The notes: generated by a model not told the origin, from the sequence alone. A stretch of DNA of 10,179 nucleotides from Firmicutes bacterium UBA2530 (GCA_002340985.1 DDNC01000023.1:129463-139641), one strand, 5' to 3'; positions 1 through 7,358 are shown, counted from the first letter of the stretch. Numbers and translations are program-made.

Positions 1-2
1 AA

Positions 3-308
3 AAGGAAGATTCTGGTACTATAATTTCGGCGGGAGAATTAAAGCTATCAGATCTGGGCAGTATGATGGGAGGAAGAGGTCAAAGAAGCAGCGAAGGTTC
101 TGAAGCACAAGATACATTTGCTAACGGTATAAATGATGTTCAGGAAGGCAGAGGCCCGGGAAGACAGCAGAGTCAGGATATCAATTCAGGATTCATTCAG
201 AACAGGCAGCAGACAGGTAACTACAAATATTTGATTTTAGCAGGTGCACTGATGGGGGTATTAATCACCTCAATATTGCTCGCTGCAAGACTCAAAAGGA
301 ACTATTAA
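3..308 (+). CDS. C-terminal part of a membrane-anchored surface protein, possibly CotH-kinase-like (5' end outside window)
   Basis: The frame is open to the left edge, so this is the 3' end of a longer gene; the ATG pair at 63-68 is internal and has no ribosome binding site. The visible 101 residues contain a hydrophilic, Gly/Arg/Gln/Ser-rich, low-complexity linker and then one hydrophobic segment (KYLILAGALMGVLITSILLA) followed by RLKRNY and the stop. That layout fits an extracytoplasmic protein anchored by a C-terminal membrane helix with a positive cytoplasmic tail. The linker type and the two-component pair just downstream resemble clostridial CotH-kinase-family loci, but no kinase motif is visible in this fragment. 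The CotH assignment is therefore inference, whereas the C-terminal anchor is seen directly. Confidence 0.55.
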   Translation, partial: KEDSGTIISAGELKLSDLGSMMGGRGQRSSEGSEAQDTFANGINDVQEGRGPGRQQSQDINSGFIQNRQQTGNYKYLILAGALMGVLITSILLAARLKRNY

Positions 309-309
309 T

Positions 310-337
310 TTGCTTTGATTAGGTTTTATGATATAAT
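310..337 (+). promoter_or_regulatory. Sigma-A type promoter for the two-component operon
   Basis: TTGCTT (310-315) and a perfect TATAAT (332-337) are separated by 16 bp. They lie in the gap between the surface-protein stop codon and the response regulator, so the operon probably has its own start. No terminator hairpin is visible in this gap, so read-through from the upstream gene is also possible. Confidence 0.6.
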
Positions 338-385
338 TACTAATTACAGGAAACGGAGGTGAAGCCGGCGTGAACGGCATGTTAA

Positions 386-1072
386 ATGGCAAAGATTCTT
401 ATATGTGATGATGAAGTAGGGCTCAGAGCGGTCATAAAAAGATATGCAACCTTCGAAGGACACGAGGTCACCGAAGCCGGTGATGGTATGGAGGCTGTTG
501 AGCTTTGCAGAAATGTAAGCTTTGATATAATTATTATGGATATAATGATGCCTGAGCTTGACGGGTTTTCAGCAGTAAAGGAAATTCGTAAAGTGTCGAA
601 TACACCGGTAATAATGCTATCGGCAAGAGGCGAAGAATACGACAAGGTTCTGGGTTTCGAAATGGGAATTGACGATTATGTGGTGAAGCCATTTTCATCC
701 AAGGAAGTGATGCTTAGGATCAATGCAATTTTGCGTCGTACTGCCAGGGGTGATTCATCTGTCGAGAATAGTGACGGTCATATTGTTTTCAAAAAGGAAG
801 GGCTCATTGCGGATATAACTGCTTACAGGGTGCTTATTGACGGTAGGCAGGCAGACATGGCTCCAAAGGAATATGATTTGTTGTTTTTCCTGATACGAAA
901 TAAAAATATTGCGGTTCCAAGAGAAAAAATATTGACGGAAGTATGGGGTTACGATTATTACGGAGATGACAGAACCCTTGATACACATATGAAGCTTTTG
1001 CGAAAATCCCTCGGTCCATACGCGCATTTTATAACTACCATAAGAGGATTGGGGTATAGATTCGATGGATAA
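386..1072 (+). CDS. Response regulator, OmpR/PhoB family
   Basis: The 228-residue product has the normal two-domain length for this family. The receiver domain (about 1-118) has the acidic pair D8/D9, phospho-acceptor D52 (in IIMDIMMPELDG), S79 and K101 (VVKPF). The C-terminal winged helix (about 132-228) has the typical APKEYDLLFFL, the recognition-helix region around TLDTHMKLLRKSLG and the ending TIRGLGYRF. It should bind DNA when phosphorylated by the kinase encoded immediately downstream, whose start overlaps its stop codon by 8 bases. The ATG at 386 gives the family-typical N-terminus MAKILICDDE. However, the only strong ribosome binding site, GGAGGT at 355-360, lies 25 nt away and is better placed for an out-of-frame GTG at 370. 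The target genes are not evident; the neighbouring surface protein and hydrolase are candidates. Confidence 0.96.
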   Translation: MAKILICDDEVGLRAVIKRYATFEGHEVTEAGDGMEAVELCRNVSFDIIIMDIMMPELDGFSAVKEIRKVSNTPVIMLSARGEEYDKVLGFEMGIDDYVVKPFSSKEVMLRINAILRRTARGDSSVENSDGHIVFKKEGLIADITAYRVLIDGRQADMAPKEYDLLFFLIRNKNIAVPREKILTEVWGYDYYGDDRTLDTHMKLLRKSLGPYAHFITTIRGLGYRFDG

Positions 1073-2363
1073 ATTGAAACTTAAATGGAAAATATTCGCT
1101 TTTCTCTTGGGGTTCTGTGCTCTTCTGCTGGTTATTTTATGGCTTTTTCAAACAGTTTTTTTAACGGATATGTACAAAATAATCAGGAAAAATGAAATAA
1201 AAAAGGCTATTGCTCTTGTGGAAGAAAATATAGACAGTGCAGGACTGCAAACAGTCCTGAACAGCCTTGAGGCAGGCAAGGAAATTATTGTAATGCCTGC
1301 AAAGGAGTTTGCACCACCCGAAAGAATGATGCAGAACGACCGAGGCAGGCGTCCGCCGGAAACCATAACCGAAACAAAGGAGTTTATATTGCAGGATGGG
1401 AGAACTATATCCCTGACATTTCACGCAATGATAACACCTGTTGATGCAACTGTTTCAACCCTGCAGCTTCAGCTGTATATTATTACGGGAATTATGCTTT
1501 TGCTTGCGGTGCTTATTGCCGTGGCAATATCCGCACGTATATCAAGACCCATTGAGGAAATTAACAAAAGTGCTAAGATACTTGCGTCGGGCTGCTATGA
1601 TACATCATTTGAAGGACATGGTTTTCTGGAAATAAGGGAACTGTCTGATACGTTGAATATAGCTGCATCGGAATTATCCAAGGTGGAAAAACTAAGAAAA
1701 GAGCTGATGGCAAATATTTCTCATGATCTGCGTACACCTCTTGCGCTGATATATAGCTATGCAGAAATGATGCATGACTTTCCCGATGAAATCAGCGCCG
1801 AGCAGACAGAAATCATAATGAAGGAAGTTGAAAGGCTGAACTCTCTTGTTAAGGACGTAATGGATGTCTCACGTATGGAAACAGGCACAATTGAAATGAA
1901 CAGGGAATTGTACAACCTGACCCATAGCCTGAAGGCCACAACAATGCGCATGGCTGAGCTTGTTAAAAAAGACGGGTACACTATAAATTTTGAAAGTGAA
2001 GATGATGTATTTGTTGTTGCTGATGAGGTAAAAATTACTCAGGCATTTTACAACCTTCTGCTAAATGCAATCACACACGGCGGAAGTGATAAAAATGTAA
2101 CTGTCCGTCAAAGTGTATCCGGTGATTTTGTGAAAGTAGAGGTCGAAGACAGCGGAGAGGGAATTACCGGTGAAGATTTGCCGCATATATGGGACCGGTA
2201 CTACAAGGTAGATAAAAAGCACAAACGGGGTATAACCGGAACTGGGCTCGGACTTTCCATTGTAAAGAAAATTGTGGATATTCATGAGGGGAGCTGCGGT
2301 GTTGAATCGGAGCCGGGAAAGGGAAGTATTTTTTGGATTATGCTGAAAGCTAAACAGAAATGA
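1065..2363 (+). CDS. Membrane sensor histidine kinase, HisKA/HATPase class
   Basis: The 432-residue product is a classic inner-membrane kinase and partner of the preceding regulator; their genes overlap by 8 bases (ATGGATAA), which implies translational coupling. Membrane helix 1 spans about residues 9-33, an extracytoplasmic sensor region about 34-130, and membrane helix 2 about 134-156. A HAMP linker (about 155-207) follows. The dimerisation and phospho-acceptor domain carries ELMANISHDLRTPL with H220. The ATP-binding domain shows the N box (YNLLLNAITHGG, N334), G1 (EDSGEGI, D362), an F-box-like region (LPHIWDRYYKVD) and G2 (GTGLGLSIV). All catalytic motifs are intact. The roughly 95-residue sensor loop has no cysteine or histidine cluster that would identify a ligand. 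Confidence 0.96.
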   Translation: MDKLKLKWKIFAFLLGFCALLLVILWLFQTVFLTDMYKIIRKNEIKKAIALVEENIDSAGLQTVLNSLEAGKEIIVMPAKEFAPPERMMQNDRGRRPPETITETKEFILQDGRTISLTFHAMITPVDATVSTLQLQLYIITGIMLLLAVLIAVAISARISRPIEEINKSAKILASGCYDTSFEGHGFLEIRELSDTLNIAASELSKVEKLRKELMANISHDLRTPLALIYSYAEMMHDFPDEISAEQTEIIMKEVERLNSLVKDVMDVSRMETGTIEMNRELYNLTHSLKATTMRMAELVKKDGYTINFESEDDVFVVADEVKITQAFYNLLLNAITHGGSDKNVTVRQSVSGDFVKVEVEDSGEGITGEDLPHIWDRYYKVDKKHKRGITGTGLGLSIVKKIVDIHEGSCGVESEPGKGSIFWIMLKAKQK

Positions 2364-2370
2364 GGTTTAT

Positions 2371-3066
2371 ATGAGAATTATTACGTTGAATATTAAATTT
2401 AATTTTCAGAATATTGAGGATTATATATATCCTGTCGTTTTATGTGATGATAAGGATATGATTTTAGTGGATTGCGGATATGTGGGATTTCTGCCAATGA
2501 TTGAAAATGCATTTTTTGCTGAAGGTCTGGAAATGAAGGACCTGACAAAAATAATAATTACACATCACGACCATGACCACATGGGTTCTTTGCGTGCAAT
2601 AAAGGAAAAATATCCTCATGTAAGTATTATTTCAAGCAGGGAGGAGAAACCCTTTATTGCCGGGGAAATGAAAGCAATACGTTTGGAGCAGGCAGAAAAG
2701 CTTCAGGATACACTACCCGATGAGCACAAGACTTTCGGGCAGGCTTTTTGTGAAATGTTAAAAAGGGTGGAACCATGCCGGGTTGATATGACTGTCAGTG
2801 GAGGAGAAATGTTCGATTGGTGCGGCGGCTGTGAAATAATTGATACTTCGGGGCATACTCCGGGACATATTTCATTGTATCTCAAGGAACACAATACAAT
2901 TATCACAGGTGATGCTGCAGTTCTTGAGGAAGGAAGACTGGTCGTGGCAAATCCGCAACATGCTTTTGACTTGAATAAGGCGGAGGCGTCTCTTAAAAAA
3001 TTGATGGAGTATGAAGCAGAAACATATATATGCTATCATGGTGGATCTATAAAAATAGGTAAATAA
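2371..3066 (+). CDS. Metallo-beta-lactamase-fold hydrolase
   Basis: This 231-residue protein probably hydrolyses a thioester, lactone or similar substrate in the cytoplasm, since no signal peptide is seen; the exact substrate cannot be read from sequence. The metal site is THHDHDHMG (residues 64-72), in which the usual HxHxDH appears as H65-x-D67-x-D69-H70, a variant I know from many clostridial members. Other ligands are likely H162 in SGHTPGH (160-166), D181 in TGDA and H223 in CYHGG. It starts 7 nt after the kinase stop, with an AGG-containing site overlapping that stop codon, so it belongs to the same operon. The protein ends only 8 residues after H223, somewhat short for the family. The region immediately downstream is decayed, so the extreme C-terminus may have been trimmed. 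Confidence 0.9.
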   Translation: MRIITLNIKFNFQNIEDYIYPVVLCDDKDMILVDCGYVGFLPMIENAFFAEGLEMKDLTKIIITHHDHDHMGSLRAIKEKYPHVSIISSREEKPFIAGEMKAIRLEQAEKLQDTLPDEHKTFGQAFCEMLKRVEPCRVDMTVSGGEMFDWCGGCEIIDTSGHTPGHISLYLKEHNTIITGDAAVLEEGRLVVANPQHAFDLNKAEASLKKLMEYEAETYICYHGGSIKIGK

Positions 3067-3080
3067 AATGTTACGCCATT

Positions 3081-3329
3081 ATGAATGTTCAAAATACATT
3101 ATGCACATATTGGAGGTATGAAAGAAAACGCAGCACTGCATTTTTGGGAGAGATGGTTGAAAAGTATCATCGTACCATTACAACATACTGCAATACACTT
3201 CTTGAAGAAGGGTTCACGATAAAACATATTGTTGAACCTCAACCTCCCGAGGATATGATGGGCATTCCGGGAATGAAGGATGAAATGCGCAGGCCAATGA
3301 TGCTCTTAGTATCGGCTGTAAAAAATTAA
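3081..3329 (+). pseudogene. C-terminal remnant of a class I SAM-dependent methyltransferase
   Basis: The translated frame has a tail I recognise from small clostridial and bacillar SAM methyltransferases: FLGEMVEKYHRTITTY, then NTLLEEGFTI, then VEPQPPEDM, and finally GMKDEMRRPMMLLVSA. Intact relatives are about 240-250 residues, with the SAM-binding motif (DLGCGxG) in the first third. Nothing of that part is present here, and the gap to the preceding stop is only 14 bases. About 70% of the gene has therefore been lost. Convincing similarity starts near 3111; codons before that look like decayed sequence. The ATG at 3081 has no ribosome binding site. The remnant still ends just upstream of an intrinsic terminator, which suggests it was once the last gene of the two-component operon. 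Confidence 0.8.
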
Positions 3330-3346
3330 CGGATAGATAGTATTTT

Positions 3347-3391
3347 GAAAAGCGCCTTACGGCATGTAGATTTACCGTAAGGCGCCTTTTC
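3347..3391 (+). terminator. Intrinsic terminator, possibly bidirectional
   Basis: A perfect 11-bp stem (GCGCCTTACGG at 3352-3362 with CCGTAAGGCGC at 3375-3385) encloses a 12-nt loop and is followed by CTTTTCT. An A run precedes it (GAAAA), so the hairpin could also work on the minus strand. It closes the two-component operon and separates it from the fumarase promoter. Confidence 0.85.
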
Positions 3392-3422
3392 TATATTGTG
3401 CTCATATGTGCAATAATTATTG

Positions 3423-3451
3423 TTGAAAGTTACAGAAATTTAAATTATTAT
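3423..3451 (+). promoter_or_regulatory. Probable promoter of the fumarase/malic enzyme unit
   Basis: TTGAAA (3423-3428) and TATTAT (3446-3451) have a 17-bp spacer. An overlapping TATAAT at 3449-3454 gives a 20-bp spacer. The surrounding DNA is very AT-rich, so the exact -10 is uncertain. It sits between the upstream terminator and the fumC start, where a promoter is expected. Confidence 0.5.
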
Positions 3452-3484
3452 AATTATATTAAAATATAGGAAAGCGAGTTTTAT

Positions 3485-4533
3485 ATGGAATACAGAACAG
3501 AACATGATACCATGGGTGAAGTAAAGGTACCGGCAGATAAATACTGGGGAGCTCAGACTCAGCGAAGTTTGGAAAATTTTAAAATCGGCAGAGAGAAAAT
3601 GCCCGTGGAAATAGTGCGCGCCTTTGGAATTTAAAAAAAGGCTGTAGCATCGGCAAATTTAAGGCTGGGCATGCTTGATGAAAAGAGAGCATCGACTATT
3701 TCTTCCGCCTGCTTCCGTCAATTGCTGTATTGAAGGAAACACTGAAAAAATTAGAAAAAGAAAATAAGAATATAATTAAAATAGGAAGAACTCATCTGCA
3801 GGATGCAACACCTCTTACCTTGGGGCAGGAAATCAGCGGATGGAAGGAAATGCTGTCTGAGTCCGAAAAGATGATAAAGCTTTCTCTTGACGGTATCAGC
3901 AAGCTTGCCATCGGAGGTACAGCCGTGGGTACAGGACTTAATGCACACCGTGATTTCGGCAAAACCGTTGCGGAGGAAATAAGCCTTATAACTGGCAGAA
4001 AATTCATGAAGATAGCCAATGATGTGAGATGGCTGGCCAGCGGACCCAGATGCGGGATAGGAGAGCTCATCATACCGGAGAATGAACCGGGAAGCTCCAT
4101 CATGCCGGGGAAGGTAAATCCCACACAGTGCGAGGCCCTGTCAATGGCATATGTGCAGGTAATGGGAAATGATACTGCAATAGGAATAGCGGCTTCACAG
4201 GGAAATTTTGAATTAAATGTATATATGCCTGTGCTCATATATAATTTTCTTGAATCCGTTGACCTTATGGCCACTGCCATGATATCATTCAATGAAAATT
4301 GTGCTGTGGGCATTAAGGCCAACAAAAAGAATATAAAGGAAAATCTGGAGCAGTCTCTCATGCTGGTTACTGCTTTGAATCCGTACATAGGATATGAAAA
4401 TGCCGCAAAGGTTGCAAAGTTAGCACACAAGGAAAATATCACATTAAAAGAAGCTGCCGTAAAAATGAAGCTCATGACAGAAGAGGAGTTTGACAAAGCG
4501 GTAATTCCTTCAAATATGATAAAGCCCGTGTAA
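3485..4533 (+). pseudogene. fumC: Class II fumarate hydratase, broken by a nonsense codon and two internal deletions
   Basis: The intact enzyme (about 460 residues, homotetramer) interconverts fumarate and malate. The ATG at 3485 follows AGGAAAG (3468-3474) and encodes MEYRTEHDTMGEVKVPADKYWGAQTQ in the family style, written here in full only because it fixes the start. Codon 50 is TAA (3632-3634), where TTA for leucine is expected. The same frame then resumes (KKAVASANLRLGMLDEKRAS) until about 3711. The reading frame next jumps to frame +1 at LPSIAVLKETL (from 3712), and roughly 80 codons are absent, including TGSGTQSNMN and HPNDDVNxSQSSND. A second, in-frame loss of about 30 codons joins SLITGRKF directly to MKIANDVRW near 4005. 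The catalytic-histidine motif GRTHLQDATPLT and signature loop GSSIMPGKVNPTQCEA remain, and the latter distinguishes fumarase from aspartase. No active enzyme can be made. Confidence 0.93.
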
Positions 4534-4559
4534 TATAAATATAAAACGGAGGTAGGACA

Positions 4560-5729
4560 GTGGATAAAACTTATGCTTTAGAAAAACATGCTGAATGGAT
4601 GGGCAAAATAGAGGTGGTTACCAGGGCTCCAATAAACAACAAGACAGAGCTTGCCGTTGCGTATACGCCGGGAGTTGCTGAGCCCTGCCTTGAAATAGCC
4701 AAGGATGAAATGCTTGCCTATGAATATACGAGAAAAGGGAATTTGGTTGCAGTAATAACCGACGGAACTGCAGTTCTGGGACTGGGTGATATAGGACCAA
4801 GTGCGGCAATGCCTGTAATGGAGGGTAAGTGCGCGCTGTTCAAAAAGTTTGCAGGAATTGATGCGATTCCAATTTGTATCGATTCAAAGGACACTGAGGT
4901 TATTATCAATACTATTGCAAATATATCCAAGAGCTTTGGAGGAATAAACCTTGAAGATATATCGGCTCCAAGATGCTTTGAAATAGAAGAAGCATTGAAA
5001 AAGATATGTGACATCCCGGTATTTCACGATGACCAGCATGGAACTGCAATTGTTACCTCAGCGGGATTACTGAATGCCGTGAGATTTACAAAGAAAAAGA
5101 TGGGACAGCTGAAAATAGTAATAAGCGGCGCCGGGTCCGCAGGAATATCTATAGCGAAATTATTCATACAGATGGGCTTCGGAGAGATTATCATGTGCGG
5201 AAGCAAGGGAGTCATATATGATGGTGCTCCCTATAATAACAGTGCTCAACAGGAAATGTCAAAGGTAACGAACAGGGATAAGTTTACGGGAACACTGGCA
5301 GATGCCATGAAGGGAGCGGATGTATTTATAGGAGTATCGAAGCCAAATATAGTTTCAAAAGACATGGTTGCATCGATGTCAAAGGATCCGATTATTTTTG
5401 CCCTGGCAAATCCTGTTCCGGAAATTATGCCTGACCTGGCAAAGGAAGCAGGGGCGGCTGTGGTGGCAACAGGCAGAAGCGACTTCCCTAATCAGGTTAA
5501 TAATGTACTGGTATTCCCAGGAATATTCAAGGGCGTTTTGTCTGTACGCTCCAAGGTAATAACCGATTCCATGAAGGAGGCTGCGGCAAGGGCAATAGCA
5601 GAGGTTATAAAGGACGATGAAATTTCAGCCGATTACCTGCTGCCTGACCCATTTAATCCTAATGTAGTGGAAGTGGTTGCAAAGGCAGTGGCTGATGAGG
5701 CAATCCGCTTAGGAGAAAGAAGAATATAA
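4560..5729 (+). CDS. Malic enzyme (malate dehydrogenase, oxaloacetate-decarboxylating), short bacterial type
   Basis: This 389-residue cytoplasmic enzyme oxidatively decarboxylates malate to pyruvate and CO2, most likely with NAD; cofactor choice is inferred. The start is GTG at 4560, fixed by GGAGGT (4548-4553) with 6-nt spacing. The N-terminal malic domain has AYTPGVAEP (34-42, with the catalytic tyrosine Y35), VAVITDGTAVLGLGDIGP (63-80), catalytic K90 in MEGKCALFK, and metal ligands in NLEDISAPRCFEIE (E132/D133) and PVFHDDQHGTA (D157/D158). The NAD-binding domain starts at VISGAGSAGISIAK (188-200). Length and motifs are complete. It lies 26 nt after the broken fumC and appears to rely on the same promoter, so it was probably the second gene of a fumarate-to-pyruvate unit. 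A terminator follows directly. Confidence 0.95.
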   Translation: MDKTYALEKHAEWMGKIEVVTRAPINNKTELAVAYTPGVAEPCLEIAKDEMLAYEYTRKGNLVAVITDGTAVLGLGDIGPSAAMPVMEGKCALFKKFAGIDAIPICIDSKDTEVIINTIANISKSFGGINLEDISAPRCFEIEEALKKICDIPVFHDDQHGTAIVTSAGLLNAVRFTKKKMGQLKIVISGAGSAGISIAKLFIQMGFGEIIMCGSKGVIYDGAPYNNSAQQEMSKVTNRDKFTGTLADAMKGADVFIGVSKPNIVSKDMVASMSKDPIIFALANPVPEIMPDLAKEAGAAVVATGRSDFPNQVNNVLVFPGIFKGVLSVRSKVITDSMKEAAARAIAEVIKDDEISADYLLPDPFNPNVVEVVAKAVADEAIRLGERRI

Positions 5730-5736
5730 ATAAAAG

Positions 5737-5772
5737 ATACTCTTCCACGGCACATTGGAAGAGTATTTTTTT
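5737..5772 (+). terminator. Intrinsic terminator after malic enzyme
   Basis: A perfect 10-bp stem, ATACTCTTCC (5737-5746) with GGAAGAGTAT (5757-5766), has a 10-nt loop and is followed by an unbroken T run. It begins 8 nt after the malic enzyme stop codon. Confidence 0.92.
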
Positions 5773-5792
5773 AAAAATATTTATAATTTTGA

Positions 5793-5821
5793 TTTACATT
5801 TATGACCCAAATGATTATAAT
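5793..5821 (+). promoter_or_regulatory. Promoter of tRNA-Gly
   Basis: TTTACA (5793-5798), a 17-bp spacer and a perfect TATAAT (5816-5821) place the expected transcription start within a few bases of the mature tRNA 5' end at 5830. The tRNA therefore seems to be transcribed alone with almost no leader. Confidence 0.8.
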
Positions 5822-5829
5822 AATTATAT

Positions 5830-5900
5830 GCGGGTGTAGCTTAGTGGCAGAGTTCCGGCTTCCCAAGCCGGCTGTGTGGGTTCGATTCCCATCACCCGCT
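5830..5900 (+). tRNA. tRNA-Gly (anticodon CCC)
   Basis: This is a 71-nt cloverleaf. The acceptor stem is GCGGGTG (5830-5836) with CACCCGC (5893-5899) and discriminator T5900. The anticodon stem CCGGC (5855-5859) pairs with GCCGG (5867-5871) around loop TTCCCAA, giving anticodon CCC at 5862-5864. The T arm is GTGGG-TTCGATT-CCCAT. The 3' CCA is not encoded, since TCA follows. It reads GGG glycine codons. It marks the boundary between the conserved metabolic genes on the left and accessory-looking genes on the right. Confidence 0.96.
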
Positions 5901-5903
5901 TCA

Positions 5904-5945
5904 AAAAATACATATCTTCCGCCAAGGGGAAGGTATGTATTTTTC
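5904..5945 (+). terminator. Intrinsic terminator after tRNA-Gly
   Basis: AAATACATATCTTCC (5906-5920) pairs with GGAAGGTATGTATTT (5928-5942) with a single G-U, around a 7-nt loop. The flanking A run and T run extend the stem and supply the U tract. It starts 4 nt after the tRNA, as expected for a single-tRNA transcript. Confidence 0.9.
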
Positions 5946-5959
5946 TATACCCTAACTTG

Positions 5960-5990
5960 TGATATAATAAGGTAAGATTATTTATATTTG
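5960..5990 (+). promoter_or_regulatory. Extended -10 promoter and leader of the AraC-type gene; copy A of a repeated leader element
   Basis: TGATATAAT (5960-5968) is an extended -10 element; no good -35 is present, and the nearest region (5940-5945) is only T-rich. Directly downstream lies a 17-nt sequence (5974-5990, AAGATTATTTATATTTG) that recurs exactly at 8191-8207. Its position 66 nt upstream of the regulator start puts it in the transcribed leader. Confidence 0.55.
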
Positions 5991-6056
5991 CTTGATTCGC
6001 GTTAGTCGAAAATTATCATAAAAATGAACTTTGAAAAATAAGAGAGGGGGAATAAT

Positions 6057-6878
6057 TTGATTATCAAAAATGGAAAGCAATTCAATATGTTTCCCTCACA
6101 TGTGGGGCTGAGAAAATATATTCAATATTACAACATCGTGTTTCCGTCGAATGATACGTTTACGGCACACTATACGCTTATGCCTAACGCATGTGGAACA
6201 TTGTCGCTTGCTTTTGACGGAAACGCAGTAATTGCTGAACTGTGGGGAGCATCTTTAACCCCTGTTTTGTTAGGAATAGAACCAAATAGTTATCATGTCA
6301 TGCTACTTATCCAGCTTTCACCCTATGGTTTGTATCAAATTACCCGACAAAGCCAAATAGAGTTTACAGATAAGCGACTTTCGCTTGCGGATATTGACAA
6401 TGAGCTGTTTGATTCGCTGTATCAGGCTTTTGTAGCATCAAAAACTATATCCGATATGGTAAATACTTGTGAGAAAATTTTATACAAACGCATGGATAAG
6501 CATGTTGTTTCGGACTCTTTGTTGTTGGCAACCAAAGTGATTTCTGATAATTATGGGCAAATACAAGTGAAAGAGGTTGCCGGACAATGCCATTATAGTG
6601 AGCGACAGCTAAACCGCTTGTTTCTTGCGCAAATTGGAATGAATGTCAAGGACCTTGTACGCTTAACACGCTTTAATTATGTATTAAAGCACATTCAAAA
6701 ATCGCCTTGCTTTTTTGCGGCATTATCGCAACAAGCCGGATATTTCGACCAAGCCCATTTTGATAAAGATTTCAAGGCTATCAGTGGTGTTACCCCCAAA
6801 AAGTATCTGAAAACAATGTCGGATTTTTACTATGACGGAACAGAGATATACAATACAATATCCTCAAAGGAGGATTGA
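6057..6878 (+). CDS. AraC-family transcriptional regulator
   Basis: The 273-residue product has an N-terminal sensor domain (about 10-145) in the style of DUF6597-type AraC regulators and a C-terminal AraC DNA-binding domain (about 160-252). The latter carries two helix-turn-helix units: SERQLNRLF (181-189) in the first, and the hallmark FDQAHFDKDFKAISGVTPKKY (230-250, shown only as boundaries of the second unit) in the other. The TTG start at 6057 is supported by AGAGAGGGGG at 6041-6050 with 6-nt spacing. Its stop overlaps the ribosome binding site of the VOC gene 3 nt downstream, so the two are cotranscribed and the regulator probably senses a small molecule handled by that protein. The ligand is unknown. 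It could be an activator of its own operon through the leader repeat, but that is inference. Confidence 0.92.
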   Translation: MIIKNGKQFNMFPSHVGLRKYIQYYNIVFPSNDTFTAHYTLMPNACGTLSLAFDGNAVIAELWGASLTPVLLGIEPNSYHVMLLIQLSPYGLYQITRQSQIEFTDKRLSLADIDNELFDSLYQAFVASKTISDMVNTCEKILYKRMDKHVVSDSLLLATKVISDNYGQIQVKEVAGQCHYSERQLNRLFLAQIGMNVKDLVRLTRFNYVLKHIQKSPCFFAALSQQAGYFDQAHFDKDFKAISGVTPKKYLKTMSDFYYDGTEIYNTISSKED

Positions 6879-6881
6879 AAA

Positions 6882-7352
6882 ATGAAATATCAAGGTTGTC
6901 TTTTGGCGGTTAAGGATATATCCGCTTCTAAGCACTTTTATGAAAAGGTGCTTCATCAAAATGTGGTCATGGATATTGGCATACATGTGACCTTCGAGGG
7001 CTTTTCCCTGCAACAAGGATATGCTGAACTCGTTGGCATATCCGTTGATAGCGTGAAAGATCAATCACATAACTTTCAAGTCTATTTTGAGGTGGAAGAT
7101 TTAGACAAAGTGTACGCCGAAATGAAAAGCATATCCAGTTTGCAATGGGTACATGAAATCAAAGAATACCCGTGGGGGCAGCGTGACGTTCGAGTATATG
7201 ACCCCGACAAGCATATCATAGAGATTGCAGAGGATATGAATACGGTTATCAAACGCTTTTTTAGTCAGGGCATGACAGCAGAAGAAGTTTCCAACCGTAC
7301 TATGTTTCCTCTTGAAGTCGTAAAACATTATGCGTCGTGCTTTAATATATGA
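6882..7352 (+). CDS. VOC-fold (glyoxalase/bleomycin-resistance-like) protein with a C-terminal helical extension
   Basis: The 156-residue product has one VOC domain (about 1-118). LLAVKDISASKHFYEKVL (7-24) is the typical first beta-alpha unit, VYFEVEDLDKVYAEM the second half and VYDPDKHIIEIAED (105-118) the closing strands. Only E114 matches the usual metal ligands; the expected H/E positions at the starts of the two repeats are V10 and Y68, so it may bind ligand without metal, as resistance proteins do. Residues 119-152 (starting TVIKRFFSQGMTAEEV) form a predicted helix-turn-helix-like tail not needed for the VOC fold. The ATG is preceded by AAAGGAGG (6867-6874) at 7 nt. It is cotranscribed with the AraC-type gene. 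Its substrate is unknown. Confidence 0.88.
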   Translation: MKYQGCLLAVKDISASKHFYEKVLHQNVVMDIGIHVTFEGFSLQQGYAELVGISVDSVKDQSHNFQVYFEVEDLDKVYAEMKSISSLQWVHEIKEYPWGQRDVRVYDPDKHIIEIAEDMNTVIKRFFSQGMTAEEVSNRTMFPLEVVKHYASCFNI

Positions 7353-7358
7353 CACATG

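Noticed and set aside
3111..3222. Apparent gene start GGAGGTATG at 3112-3120
   Set aside because: The spacing between GGAGG and ATG is only 1 nt, the frame ends after 34 codons, and the same bases encode the better-matching methyltransferase remnant in another frame.
3792..4496. Long minus-strand open frame of 234 codons opposite fumC
   Set aside because: It is the antisense shadow of the fumarase coding frame, has no recognisable domain and no ribosome binding site.
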